Below are positions 1-9,460 of a DNA stretch of 64,000 nt, piece by piece. The position numbers were made by a program, and so were the translations under genes. The stretch is taken from contig NC_033635.1 of assembly GCF_001540865.1 (NCBI RefSeq), positions 6,845,327 to 6,909,326 on the forward strand, in the 5' to 3' direction. The notes below the pieces were generated by a model. The model was not told the DNA's origin. It did not search any database and saw nothing but the letters and a program-made list of their open reading frames with translations. The stretch is from Ananas comosus. Taxonomy: Eukaryota > Streptophyta > Magnoliopsida > Poales > Bromeliaceae. Every line of letters begins with the position of its first letter. The stretch's first letter is position 1.

Positions 1-766
1 AATTCCATTCGATTCTGTGCCCGGCATACAAATGGCATTCAAATCACGTTGCCAATCACGAAACGAATCAAAACCTGCCTGCAAGTACTCCACACCATCA
101 GTTCGAGCAGACATCTCCAGTACTGATGCTATAGTATCAGGCGTGATTGTCAACTCCACACCACGCACTGAAGTGGTGAACATGTAAGGGCCACCGTCAG
201 GCTCACTCAGATGTCCTGCTCGCATATAAAATCCTCTAATAAGCTCCAAACAGTATCCAGTTTGCTCAGGGAACTCACAAATCTCATGAAGATTCCCATT
301 TTCAAATAGAGCTTGAAATGCCGGAACATGCTCGATGATATTAGCGACTCCAACTGCAAGCGACTCCAACTGCACGCTCACCAATACATTGTTTTGAAGA
401 ATACATAGAGCGACGACGTAATGGAACATCCTGAACACTGTGCCGCGGAGGCTCTGAAACAAGCTCTCGAATCTCAAAACCCCCAGACTTCCTCCGATCT
501 TCATATTCAGTAGCTTTTCCTTTTTCCTTGTCAACAGCCTTTTCTTTGCCCTTTCCTTTTCCTTTCACCTTATCCTTTTCTGCAGCTGCGGCCTTTTTCT
601 TTGAAAGCACTTCTGGTGTAAGTGCCTCCCAATCAGGTTCCTCAGCTTTTGATTCCTCGCCCTCTTCGCCCGGCAAATATTCGCTTCCCTCATCCTCCGG
701 TTGTCGCTCAACCGGTTGTTTTGCTGACGATCGTTGTTGCTTGCTTCCCCGACCACCACTAGCCAT
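1..766 (-). pseudogene. Retroelement accessory protein (putative plant transposon protein type), frameshifted and cut by window edge
   Basis: The minus frame starts best at the ATG at 766 (MASGGRG, G at +4); an in-frame Met at 823 is possible. Residues 1-100 are acidic then lysine-rich (KGKGKGKEKAVDKEKGK), as in a disordered tail. From about 344 to 1 a second frame reads FQALFENGNLHEICEFPEQ and further folded-looking sequence, resembling the conserved domain called putative plant transposon protein that many plant LTR elements carry. The two frames are separated only by a 16-bp duplication at 344-375, so this is one gene broken once. The C-terminus lies outside the window. The function of this family is not known to me; family assignment is from recall of its style, not a search. 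Confidence 0.55.
344..375. repeat. 16-bp tandem duplication causing a frameshift
   Basis: Units 344-359 and 360-375 agree at 15 of 16 positions (GCGACTCCAACTGCA core). Sixteen bases shift the frame, and without one unit the two halves of the minus-strand protein would be in register. Confidence 0.9.
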
Positions 767-1324
767 GAGAAACACGAGCACAAGTAGCCACGAATACATG
801 TTTAAAAAGCTCCTGTTGAACACAAAAATTTATGCATATTGAACATAAGAACATTTTACCTTTTTTATGTCAACAATTTTTGCAAAAATGATATGAAATT
901 AGTTAGATGATCCTAGGGCCACAAAATCACAAAAAAACATGGAAAAATCATGCAACAAATACCAGCAAAAATTCAATTTTTGAAACATAATCGAAAACCT
1001 GGGTTTTAACAGCAAAACCTCGAAAAATTGGGCAATTCTATGAACCAAATCATGCAGTAACGCAATGGAATGTTGAACAACATGTTTAGAATTAAGATCA
1101 ACACAAACAAAAAGAGATTCAACAAGATTTCAAGATCAAATCCCAAAAACACAAAAATAAATCACATTTTCGGAATACATGAGAGAAATGCAATGAAATC
1201 CGAAGATCTTACCGAAAACACGTGCAAATCGACAAGGAACACAAGCAAAATCTCACTGAAGATGTCTAGGGCACGTAGGTAAAATTTTAGAGAAGATGGT
1301 AAAGTGTAAATCAAGAACGAACCG
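767..1324 (-). other. Leader of the minus-strand retroelement gene
   Basis: AT-rich, no long reading frame. Lies between a TATA-like promoter (1331-1338) and the ATG at 766. It contains a donor-like GTAAG (minus, near 1210) after a CACGTGTTTTCG stretch, so a leader intron is possible but not shown. Confidence 0.35.
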
Positions 1325-1330
1325 AGCCCC

Positions 1331-1382
1331 TTATATCGGGTCGGGCGGAGGGATCGGTCTCTCCAAGGCTGGGACCGGTCCT
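1331..1382 (-). promoter_or_regulatory. TATA box with adjacent palindrome doublet
   Basis: On the minus strand two palindromic cores, AGGACCGGTCCC and GAGACCGATCCC, lie with centres 21 bp apart. About 12 bases downstream comes CGATATAAGGGG, a TATA box. The same doublet design occurs in the U3 parts of the gypsy LTRs elsewhere in the window, but here it abuts the TATA box of a different element. Confidence 0.6.
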
Positions 1383-2152
1383 AGAGCCAGAATTTCCAAA
1401 AATTTTATTTCAAGTTCAAAGATTTTTCAAAATTTTTTTTTATATGATATGTAAAGATCCCCCAATACAAAAATAACCAATTTTCATTCCCAATGACTTC
1501 AAATAAAATTTCATAAATAAATTTTGAAACATCAATTTCAAGGATATTCCAAAAGTCAGAAATTGTTGATCCATAAATCGAATAAAATTTTAGATAAGTA
1601 TAAAATAAAATTTCACACATCATGTAAGATCTAAAAATTAATTGTATTATTTTATTCTTATATTTACTAAAATAATGAATAAATACATCTCATACTCGTG
1701 AAATTAAAATAATATGTTCAAATTGAGTTATGCACAATATTCGAGATAGGAGTGGCTCTTTGAGCATCTTTTTAACATTCCACCTTATATCACCTAGGAG
1801 ATGTATGGCTCTTTGAGCATCCTTTTTTTTTATTTTATCATCTCCGAAATATCTCAAAATTATCAATTTATAAAGTATTTTCTTTTTGTCTTATATAGAT
1901 ACTTCAATCAACATGTGGTAGCTGCACACACTGACCGGACGACTAGGGTGGTAGCTCTTTCCTCCATGTGGTGGTAGTTTTCACACTCCCAACAGAGATA
2001 TAACTTGTTAGGTCCTATGTGTTGGCAAGTTTCGTGGGTCGAGTCGGAGTCTTGAAGAAGTTTGGAGCGAAGTATTGAAGATCGAAGAATCTAAGACTTC
2101 GAAGAATCGGAAAGGACGCAAAACACGCAAAACATGAATCACGATGCTTAAG
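1383..2152. other. AT-rich stretch without a gene
   Basis: No coding signal. Short direct repeats of GGCTCTTTGAGCATC near 1753 and 1807. Ends at the LTR tip at 2153. Confidence 0.6.
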
Positions 2153-2603
2153 TGTCACGCCCCGGGACTCGGCCTAGGCCCGCCCGGTGCGTGTCCAGAC
2201 CCGCCATATGCCTACACATATAAGGCGTCTACAACAAATGCAAATAAATGAACAACAAATAGAGTGTATCTAAAGATATCAGAGCAAGTATACAGCTAGG
2301 TTCTAACAACAGGTAGAAACAGGGGAAACTAAACCACCAAGGCAAAACGTAAAATAATACATTATAAGTCTCAAACTACATATAGGGGGTGGTCTCTACA
2401 AAAAGGGTACAAGTCTCTCAACCTCTCCAAACAAAACTCAGAAGAGAGGTAGACCACCTATCGTCGAATTCCTCGCTAGCTAACTCGAGGCGATTCCTTC
2501 CCGCGATCCCGAGCCTCTCCCGGGGTGGAAGGCTCTGAAAGAAAACATAAAACAGGGGGCGTGAGAACTATAATTTATAGTTCCCAGTGGGCAATTACTG
2601 ACC
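2153..2603 (-). mobile_element. Gypsy LTR fragment, type B, 3' end part
   Basis: Begins TGTCACGCCCCGGGACTC and is the reverse complement, diverged, of 41280-41786, the end of a complete type B LTR. It contains the conserved hairpin (2563-2586) and, on the minus strand, a 3' splice site TTTTCTTTCAG/AGCC. It runs into the assembly gap, so its other end is unknown. Confidence 0.8.
2534..2594 (-). other. Conserved LTR hairpin and 3' splice site
   Basis: Minus strand: GGGAACTATAAATTATAGTT hairpin, then a pyrimidine tract and CAG/AGCC with the junction at 2533/2534. One of seven matching modules in the window. Confidence 0.5.
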
Positions 2604-2703
2604 NNNNNNNNNNNNNNNNNNNNNNNNNNNNNNNNNNNNNNNNNNNNNNNNNNNNNNNNNNNNNNNNNNNNNNNNNNNNNNNNNNNNNNNNNNNNNNNNN
2701 NNN
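2604..2703. other. Assembly gap, 100 N
   Basis: Exactly 100 N, the usual code for a gap of unknown size. Sequences on its two sides belong to LTR and pol in opposite orientations, so the join cannot be trusted. Confidence 0.95.
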
Positions 2704-3947
2704 ATGCTATACATCCGGGAGGCACCAAGATGTACAAGGATCTAAAGTTGCTTTATTGGTAGCCCAGGATGAAAAAGGACGTTGGCGAGTTTGTAGCTCG
2801 TTGTCTAACTTGCCAACAAGTAAAGGCTGAGCACCGAGTTCCCGCGGAAAAACTTCAGAGTTTGCCTATTCCCGTGTGGAAATGGGAGAAGATTACCATG
2901 GACTTTGTGACATGATTGCCACGCTCACAGGCGGGGCATGACGCTATTTGGGTGATCGTGGATAGGTTGACGAAGTCGGCGCACTTCATACCTATTCATA
3001 CGACTTGGACCGGAGAGAAGCTCGCACAAGTGTACCTTGATGAGATTGTTCGACTTCATGGAGTGCCTACATCGATTGTGTCTGATCGTGACACGCGATT
3101 CGTGTCTCACTTTTGGAGGAGTCTACAGGACGCCTTAGGCACCCGATTGGATTTCAGTACAGCATTCCACCCGCAGAGTGATGGACAGTCGGAGCGCACT
3201 ATACAGACCTTAGAGGATATGCTCCGAGCATGCGTGATAGACTTCCAGGGAGGATGGTTGCAGCATCTACCTATGGCGGAGTTTGCTTATAACAACAGTT
3301 ATCAAGCAAGCATCAAGATGGTGCCCTTCGAAGCACTTTATGGACGGAAGTGTAGATCGCCACTTCATTGGAGTGAAGTCGGCGAGAGACTGGCTTTAGG
3401 CCCTGATGTGCTCCAGGAAGCTGAGGACAAGGTTCGAATTGCTCGGGAGCGACTTTTGACGGCGCAAAGTAGACACAGGAGCTACGCCGATCGACGACGG
3501 CGAGACTTGGAGTTCCAAGTTGGAGACCATGTTTTCTTGAAGGTTTCGCCGACTAGAGGGATAAAGAGATTCGGGATTTGGGAAAAGTTGAGCCCCCGTT
3601 TCATTGGACCGTATGAGATCTTGGAGCGTGTAGGTCCGGTAGCGTATCGACTTGCTCTACCACCGAACCTATCCGGCGTGCACAACGTCTTTCATGTATC
3701 GGTCCTTCGGAAATACATTCATAATCCAGCTTATGTTTTGGGAACTGTACCAGTGGAGCTGCGTGAGGATTTGAGCTTCGAGGAGCAACCCGTGAAGATT
3801 TTGGCTCGCGAGGTGAAAAAGCTGCGAAATCGGGATATTCCGTATGTAAAGGTTCTTTGGAGCAACCACGCGGAGCGGGAGGCTACGTGGGAGCTAGAGA
3901 GCGTGCTGCAGGAGCGCTATCCCCATCTTTTTCAGATGGAGCCTTGA
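2704..3947 (+). pseudogene. Ty3/gypsy chromovirus integrase with C-terminal chromodomain, broken by stops
   Basis: Integrates retrotransposon cDNA. In order: an HHCC zinc-binding module (FVARCLTCQQVKAEH), the catalytic core with DFV, SDRDTRF and the Glu in GQSERTIQ, the GPY/F region (FIGPYEILERVGPVAYRL) and a chromodomain (ILAREVKKLRNRDIPYVKV). This order is typical of Del/Tekay-type chromoviruses, whose chromodomain guides insertion to heterochromatin. Two stops break it: TAG where LYWW is expected (near 2757) and TGA where DFVTGLPRS is expected (near 2912). After the second stop it is open for 343 codons from 2916. Reverse transcriptase is missing, lost in or before the gap. A polypurine tract and an LTR start follow directly. 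Confidence 0.9.
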
Positions 3948-3988
3948 GGTATGCTTTTGCTTTCGAGTTTCGTGGACGAAACTCCTTT

Positions 3989-4002
3989 TTAGGAGGGGTG
4001 AA
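3989..4002 (+). other. Polypurine tract
   Basis: AGGAGGGGTGAA directly before the LTR start TGTAGCACAC at 4003; primes plus-strand synthesis in LTR elements. Confidence 0.75.
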
Positions 4003-4362
4003 TGTAGCACACTGGACCATTGCAAATTGCGAGGTTCGAGTGTTCGATTTGTATTCCGAACTTTTTCACACTTGGTGGAGGGCCGTCGATGGTATACCGG
4101 CCTAAAAGTTCGATCTCAAGAGTTTTGGCAGAGTCCTAAGAGTTTTTACTCTCGGGGACCGGTCCCTGATAGGAGAGACCGGTCGCCCAGTCAACAGTGC
4201 TGCGTAGCCGGCGAGGCAACTGGTCCCTGGCAGTCGAGACCGGTCCCCGAGTGCGTCTGCGCGGGGAGAGACCGGTCCCGCGCAGGGAGAGACCGGTTCC
4301 CGAACGTTGGATTTTCGGGGGCAGGCTGAGAGACCGGTCCCAGGTCGGGGAGACCGGTCCCT
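4003..4362 (+). mobile_element. Start of type B gypsy LTR (3' LTR of the integrase-bearing element)
   Basis: TGTAGCACACTGGACC follows the polypurine tract. Homologous starts occur at 39318, 60864 and 62954. The U3 part carries four palindrome doublets. The rest is lost in the gap. Confidence 0.8.
4154..4362 (+). promoter_or_regulatory. Four palindrome doublets in LTR U3
   Basis: Paired cores such as GGGACCGGTCCC and GAGACCGGTCGC; centre-to-centre distances in order are 20, 20, 21 and 20 bp. GGGACCGGTCCC is its own reverse complement. Confidence 0.65.
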
Positions 4363-4894
4363 NNNNNNNNNNNNNNNNNNNNNNNNNNNNNNNNNNNNNN
4401 NNNNNNNNNNNNNNNNNNNNNNNNNNNNNNNNNNNNNNNNNNNNNNNNNNNNNNNNNNNNNNNNNNNNNNNNNNNNNNNNNNNNNNNNNNNNNNNNNNNN
4501 NNNNNNNNNNNNNNNNNNNNNNNNNNNNNNNNNNNNNNNNNNNNNNNNNNNNNNNNNNNNNNNNNNNNNNNNNNNNNNNNNNNNNNNNNNNNNNNNNNNN
4601 NNNNNNNNNNNNNNNNNNNNNNNNNNNNNNNNNNNNNNNNNNNNNNNNNNNNNNNNNNNNNNNNNNNNNNNNNNNNNNNNNNNNNNNNNNNNNNNNNNNN
4701 NNNNNNNNNNNNNNNNNNNNNNNNNNNNNNNNNNNNNNNNNNNNNNNNNNNNNNNNNNNNNNNNNNNNNNNNNNNNNNNNNNNNNNNNNNNNNNNNNNNN
4801 NNNNNNNNNNNNNNNNNNNNNNNNNNNNNNNNNNNNNNNNNNNNNNNNNNNNNNNNNNNNNNNNNNNNNNNNNNNNNNNNNNNNNNNNNNNNNN
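4363..4894. other. Assembly gap, 532 N
   Basis: Falls inside the palindrome-rich LTR region, and the LTR starts on its two sides face each other. Palindromic repeats are a likely reason for assembly failure. Confidence 0.95.
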
Positions 4895-5315
4895 CGCGCA
4901 GGCAGAGACCGGTCTCCCCGAGCAGGGACCGGTTCCCGAACGTTCACCCTGCGCAGCCAGAGTCGCTGCGCGCGATGCGACCGGTCTCTCCTTGATGGGA
5001 CCGGTCTCTGGGGGACCGGTCTCTCAAGCAGAGACCGGTTCCCGAGAGCTATCCTTCCAGGACTTAGCCGATTTTTCGGCTGTCTCATTCTGCACGCGTT
5101 CGGGGACCGGTCTCTCCCTTCAGGGACCGGTCCCCGAGAGCTGAAAATCTGCAGTTTGCAGAATTTGATTCTTTAGCTCTCGAAAACCTTCCACAACTCA
5201 CTTTTGATCATTTTAACACCTTCGGACTTTCCGAAGTGTTCCATCCTCGCACTTTGGTCAATTTGACTAAAGTTCGACATTTTTATTTTTCGAATTTTCG
5301 GTATATTACACCTGC
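4895..5315 (-). mobile_element. Start of another gypsy LTR, minus orientation
   Basis: Read on the minus strand it begins TGTAATATACCGAAAATTC and matches the start of the LTR at 33464 along its length, including the stretch CTGCAGATTTTCAGCTCTCG and the palindrome array. Its promoter and 3' part are in or beyond the gap. Confidence 0.75.
4900..5132 (-). promoter_or_regulatory. Palindrome array in LTR U3
   Basis: About ten ACCGGT-centred palindromes. Spacings of neighbouring centres include 20, 20, 19, 20 and one of 15 bp. Confidence 0.6.
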
Positions 5316-6180
5316 ACACATATATCAATTGGTTCATTGAAAAGCTATTCTAAAGCAATTACAACAATCCTAATCGAACAACAAGTCTTCTACCTTAATT
5401 AAGTGCTCTTCCAAATTGCCCTTTGCTGAATTTAACTTGCTCACAGCTTCAAATTTCTTCTCAGCTCCACAAGGTTGCTTCTTTGCTCCAACAACAAGAA
5501 ATCCTACTCCACCAAGCTTTTCTTCCCTAGCTTGCTCTTAGGGTTGAGAAAGAAAAGAAAGATGAAAAGGATGAGAAAGGAGCTGTGGGAAAAAAATCCC
5601 TGATACGTAGGCAGGTGTAGGCAACCTGGGGCTAAGTGATAAGCTCAAAAAAACTGCACCTTAACCCTTCAAACTGCTCAAACTGCAGTGCAGTCCAAAA
5701 ATTCGCGGTTCAGTCTCTGCAGGTTCATAGTTTAGTACCTGCAGGTTCGCGGTTTAGTCCCTGCACTAACCAATAGCTTGGTAGCAGTAACTTGAAGCCC
5801 TATTTCGCGTCTTGTTTGCTTCGAACACATCTAATCACTTCCAAATAACACTAATAAACCTTAACAAGCTATCAAATTAATTTGGAAGCAGTTCATTTCA
5901 AATTTTGCATCAAATTGACTATTTTTGACCAAATTGACCCAAAATTTCAGCATTAAGGTAACTTCGGCAATTGGAGTTCTCTTGCCACTTCGATTCCATT
6001 CTTATACATTCCCACACTTCCAAAATATGTCAACGACAGATCACAAGCTGCTAGTTAAGTTTAAAATTACTTAATTTGCATTTTAGCATTATTGTGGTCA
6101 CTTTGATCACAATTAGCCTATAATCGAAATTCAGTCCATTACACTTCTTGAACCAACTGTTCTTCTATCAAGGATTTCTC
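5316..6180 (-). other. Probable promoter and leader of a further LTR-like element
   Basis: No gene. On the minus strand the sequence looks like an LTR leader (pyrimidine-rich, many TTGGAGC-type stretches) and carries a three-unit 22-bp repeat at 5703-5766. I could not find both ends, so the element is not defined. Confidence 0.3.
5703..5766 (-). repeat. Three-unit 22-bp repeat with CCTGCAGG cores
   Basis: Three units resembling ACTAAACCGCGAACCTGCAG; the palindromic centres are exactly 22 bp apart twice. Comparable in layout to the ACCGGT doublets but with another core. Confidence 0.7.
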
Positions 6181-6307
6181 TTTAAAGAAAGTAGCTCTTT
6201 ACCAACTACATATACCTCGGCTTCATCAGCCAATTCTTCACTTTCACTAGATTGGCTCGGTTTTTCTTGAAACGACTGTTCTTCTATCAAAGATTTCTCT
6301 TTGCCTT
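6145..6307. repeat. Direct repeat of about 39 bp, offset 119 bp
   Basis: 6145-6183 and 6264-6302 match (TTCTTGAA, ACTGTTCTTCTATCAA, GATTTCTCTTT). The right copy is inside the gag coding part; the left copy lies beyond its end, pointing to a local duplication. Confidence 0.7.
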
Positions 6308-8251
6308 TTCTTTGCTTTTTATATCGGCTCCATTGCAGCCTATTGTCCTCACTTTCCTTCCAGAATTGCTCATATTGGGCAACTCGAACACCTAAATCAA
6401 ATAGGTTAGAAAAATGGCTAAATTACAGAAAACCCGCTTGTAATAACCCGCTTTTTCACTTTCCCTCCCTGACATTTAAAAACCTACACTTTGCCCCCCT
6501 GTAAAATAAAAAATGTGCACTTCACCCCCTACCGTTAGGGTTCCATTAGAGTTCGGTTAAAAAATATATTTTTATGCCGAAAATACCCCTTCGCCATCTC
6601 CCTGTTGCTTCGCCTCCCTCCGGCTCGCCACCTCGTTGCCGCCTCACTGCCTCGCCACCTAGTCGCCTCGCCGTCCTCCACTGCCGCGCCCTCACCCACA
6701 TCCCCTTCGCCGTCCTCTGCCGCCTCGCCTTCGCCTTCTTTGCCCTTCTCCTACTGTCGCCCACCTCGGTTTTCTCCTACTGTTGTCGAAATCGAGGGTG
6801 GCGAGGGTGCAAGAGGAGAAGGGGAGCAGGTGGAGAAGGAAATGGAGAGAAATCGCGGCCGATTGAGGTGGGAATCGCGGCCGAACGAAGGGGCGGCTGA
6901 GGAAGATGGGGAAGAAGACGACAATGGCGAGGGGCAAAATGATCATTTTACACACCGTAACCCCCCTGTGAACATTTTTTATTTTACAGGGAGGCAAAAT
7001 GTAGGTTTTTAAATGTCAGGGGGGAAAAGTGAAAAAGCGGGTTATTATAGGAGGGTTTTCTGTAATTTAGCCTAGAAAAATACTTATCTTCAAAATGGTC
7101 TTTTATCTTAAAATGCAGACCATTTAACACCATTTTAGCAAACTCTGATTTCGGCATTCTCATAAAGCACTGGATTTTGGCTATTTTGAAACGGTTCAAA
7201 TACTCTTCGACCGTTTCACCTGACTTTTGTCGGTATAAAGCCAAGTCAGCAACCGATAATTGTGGCTCCGACCTATAGAATTGTTCATGAAATTTTCTTT
7301 CCAATTCGTCCCAATCTTGGACGGAATTGGCTAATAAACTTGTATACCAAGTAAACGCCGTTTTAGTTAACGATATGTTAAATAATAGAAGTTTCAAAAA
7401 TGAGTCAGCGGCCGCTTCTCTACATTGGGCCGTGAATCGGGCTATATGCTCGACCGTATTCTCAATCTCATCGCCCAAGAACTTGTCAAACTTCGGCATT
7501 TTTCAATTTGCCGGATAAGGATGTTCTGTATCTATATTTACAGAATAAGAAGATCTAAACACAGACCGCATTGTCGGCCTTGCGCCAACTCCAAAAGTAT
7601 TTCGGATGGCTTCTTCAATCTAAGTGTATATTTCGTTATTGTTCCCCTGCAGAGGAACCTGTGCTTGTACCATATTCGGTCCTTGCGGTAGACCGAAATT
7701 CTGCACAACAGGGTTAACTCCTTGTATATTCGGAGCCTGCCCTCCAGCTCTAGCCCTTATATTTTGGGGCTAATATGCTGCCAGTGGCGGAAGGGTGGTA
7801 ATCCTCAAGCTATCTCTGGTTGCTGACCGACATTAACAACAGCCGGTATGTAAGCCACCTGAAATGGTGCCCTATGGTATTGGGGTTGACCACTTGCCGG
7901 TGTTACAGGATTTTGTAACACCGGTATCACTACAGGCCCTTATAAGCCTGTTACAGATTGCTCATTACGATTCAATAATTGCCCTGTTCAGGCAATATTC
8001 TCATTGAAGGCCATGATGGCGGCCAGTATTGCATCTAAACGTTCAGTATTTCTATGACTATTTTGGTCCAGTACTTGTAGGACCCATGTCATTTGTCCAA
8101 GTGCTTGAACCAAACTAGGCTCTTCTTGGTCGGATTGACCACTAGTTTCACCCTCAATTGGCAAAACCGCTAGGCATTCGCCAGCGTTGTCTGAATTACT
8201 GGGTTGATCGCTCTCCGAATTTCTAAGAACGACCCTATTGCGCAAATTCAT
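6181..8251 (-). pseudogene. Ty3/gypsy gag (Tat-like), interrupted by a Mutator-type element
   Basis: Capsid-type Gag of an LTR element. The N-terminal piece is 7988-8251 (MNLRNRVVLRN, then QALGQMTWVLQVLDQ). The capsid piece is 7082-7499 with TVEHIARFTAQC, AFTWYTSL, FHEQFYRSEPQLSVADLAL and ETVEEYLNRFK, typical of Tat/Ogre-related gag. Coding resumes beyond the insertion at 6406-6181 with NLFDLGVRVAQYEQFW and a Ser/Glu-rich tail. The frame is disturbed between 7500 and 7987. The element at 6416-7072 splits the gene after DHFEDKYF. A primer-binding site and LTR lie to the right, as expected for the 5' end of a minus-strand element. No pol is present, so the element is truncated. Confidence 0.75.
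6416..7072. mobile_element. Mutator-type nonautonomous element, possible Pack-MULE
   Basis: 657 bp with terminal inverted repeats of about 100 bp (GGCTAAATTACAGAAAACCC at both ends) and a perfect 9-bp target duplication TAGAAAAAT (6407-6415 and 7073-7081). Long inverted repeats with 9-bp duplications define the Mutator superfamily. The interior (6575-6930) is GC-rich with a Pro/Ser-rich then basic reading frame, unlike the AT-rich ends and the surrounding gag, suggesting a captured gene fragment. No transposase is present. Confidence 0.85.
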
Positions 8252-8303
8252 GGCATTATCATCAGCTATAATTTCAACAAAAATATAAATTTACCTAAGC
8301 AGA

Positions 8304-8326
8304 TGTCCTACTGGGCGTGCCAAAAA
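8304..8326 (-). other. Primer-binding site
   Basis: Minus strand TTTTTGGCACGCCCAGTAGG directly follows the LTR end CCTAACA. This resembles primer sites of Tat-type gypsy elements; the tRNA was not determined. Confidence 0.55.
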
Positions 8327-8327
8327 T

Positions 8328-9136
8328 TGTTAGGAGCCGAATTCCCTTCTCTTTGACCTGGTCAAAGATCTTCCTCGGGAAGCACGTCGGAATGTGGAAT
8401 GGCTACGATTAGTGACTCTTGAAGTTTGCGCCCTTCGACTGAATCAAGCGATTCGGCTGATGAGGGATCGGATCAGTCGAGTTCGAAGACCTTTACTATA
8501 GATTCGGTTCGGCTGAAAGAGCTGAATGTACAGAATGCACAAGGTTTTGGGTCGGCTAATGAGCCGAATATATGGAATACATAGTGACTGGTCGGCTGAA
8601 AGAGCTGAATGCCTTTACATATTAAAATGAAGTTGGGAACTCATACAAAACAGAGTGTGCCCGAAGGGCATACAGACTGAAAATCTAGATTACAACAGAG
8701 TGTGCCCGTGGGGCATTCAGACTCCAGAGATCTAACTTAAAAACTACTCCTAGAAAAGCAATAAATGAGAGTAAAAAAGATTACACGTAGACTACTCCTA
8801 GAAAACGATAAATGTAGGAAAGGAAAGTATTGAAAATGCGGTGATTTTTTCATTCAGGGGAGAGAAAGACTTCTATTATAGCCTTTAAAGTTACTATTTA
8901 TAATATCTTATCAGCCCACATTATTGGTTGGTTATAATAGTGGGAAAGTGGTGTAGCCATGATCATAGAAGTTACGCTCCACTTCTCATAGAAGTTACGC
9001 CCCACTTCTCAACCGTTCCTGCCTAAACGCTCTTGGCCTTTAGACGCCTCATTGCCTACCCCTGGTGTACCACGTGTTCTTATTTTTTTGGTTCATATGT
9101 GGGTTAGGTCGGCGTTTTAAATTTTTGGTATCAACA
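8328..9136 (-). mobile_element. 5' LTR of the Tat-like gypsy
   Basis: Forward it runs TGTTAGGAGCC to GGTATCAACA, giving TG...CA ends on the minus strand, 809 bp. It joins the primer site on the left. A diverged relative lies at 30900-31720 (shared: GAAGTTTGCGCC, TGAATCAAGCGATTCG). No matching 3' LTR is seen to the left. Confidence 0.7.
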
Positions 9137-9460
9137 AAGGAATAGTTTGGTCATCTTTTTGAAAGATCGGAGCGAATCTTCAAAATCTAAAAAGACGGTC
9201 TAATTATGCAAAAATTCAAAACTTGTGGATTTTTTATGCAAATTGGTCTATTTTGACGGAAGGGTTGTTTTTGGACATTTTCGGCTGCCAGGTACGGGAG
9301 AGAAGCAGGAAGTTCAGAAGAGCAGCGAACAGGTGCGCTTCGTGGAGTTGGGAGCACGCCGATTCCCTCTCCACCTCCTCCCCTAGAACCCTAATCATCC
9401 ATCCTGCTGTTCCTCCTCCTCCTCCTCCTCCTCCTCCAACAAAACCCTAATATCGATCAC
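9137..9460 (+). promoter_or_regulatory. Upstream region and 5' UTR of the GeBP-type gene
   Basis: No coding sequence. Ends in a CCT microsatellite (9411-9437) and a short leader before the ATG. The LTR at 8328-9136 ends only 324 bp upstream of the start codon, so the natural promoter is short or includes LTR sequence. No clear TATA box. Confidence 0.45.
9411..9437 (+). repeat. (CCT)n microsatellite in the leader
   Basis: Nine CCT units 24 bp before the ATG. Polypyrimidine leaders of this kind are common in plant genes. Confidence 0.9.

Noticed and set aside
4140..5135. Regular repeats with spacers, as in a CRISPR array
   Set aside because: Spacing is about 20 bp between palindromes, repeats vary, and the genome is a plant; they are LTR U3 repeats.
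4102..5176. Long frames of about 300 codons over the ACCGGT region
   Set aside because: They run through the 532-N gap and through non-coding LTR repeats; not genes.
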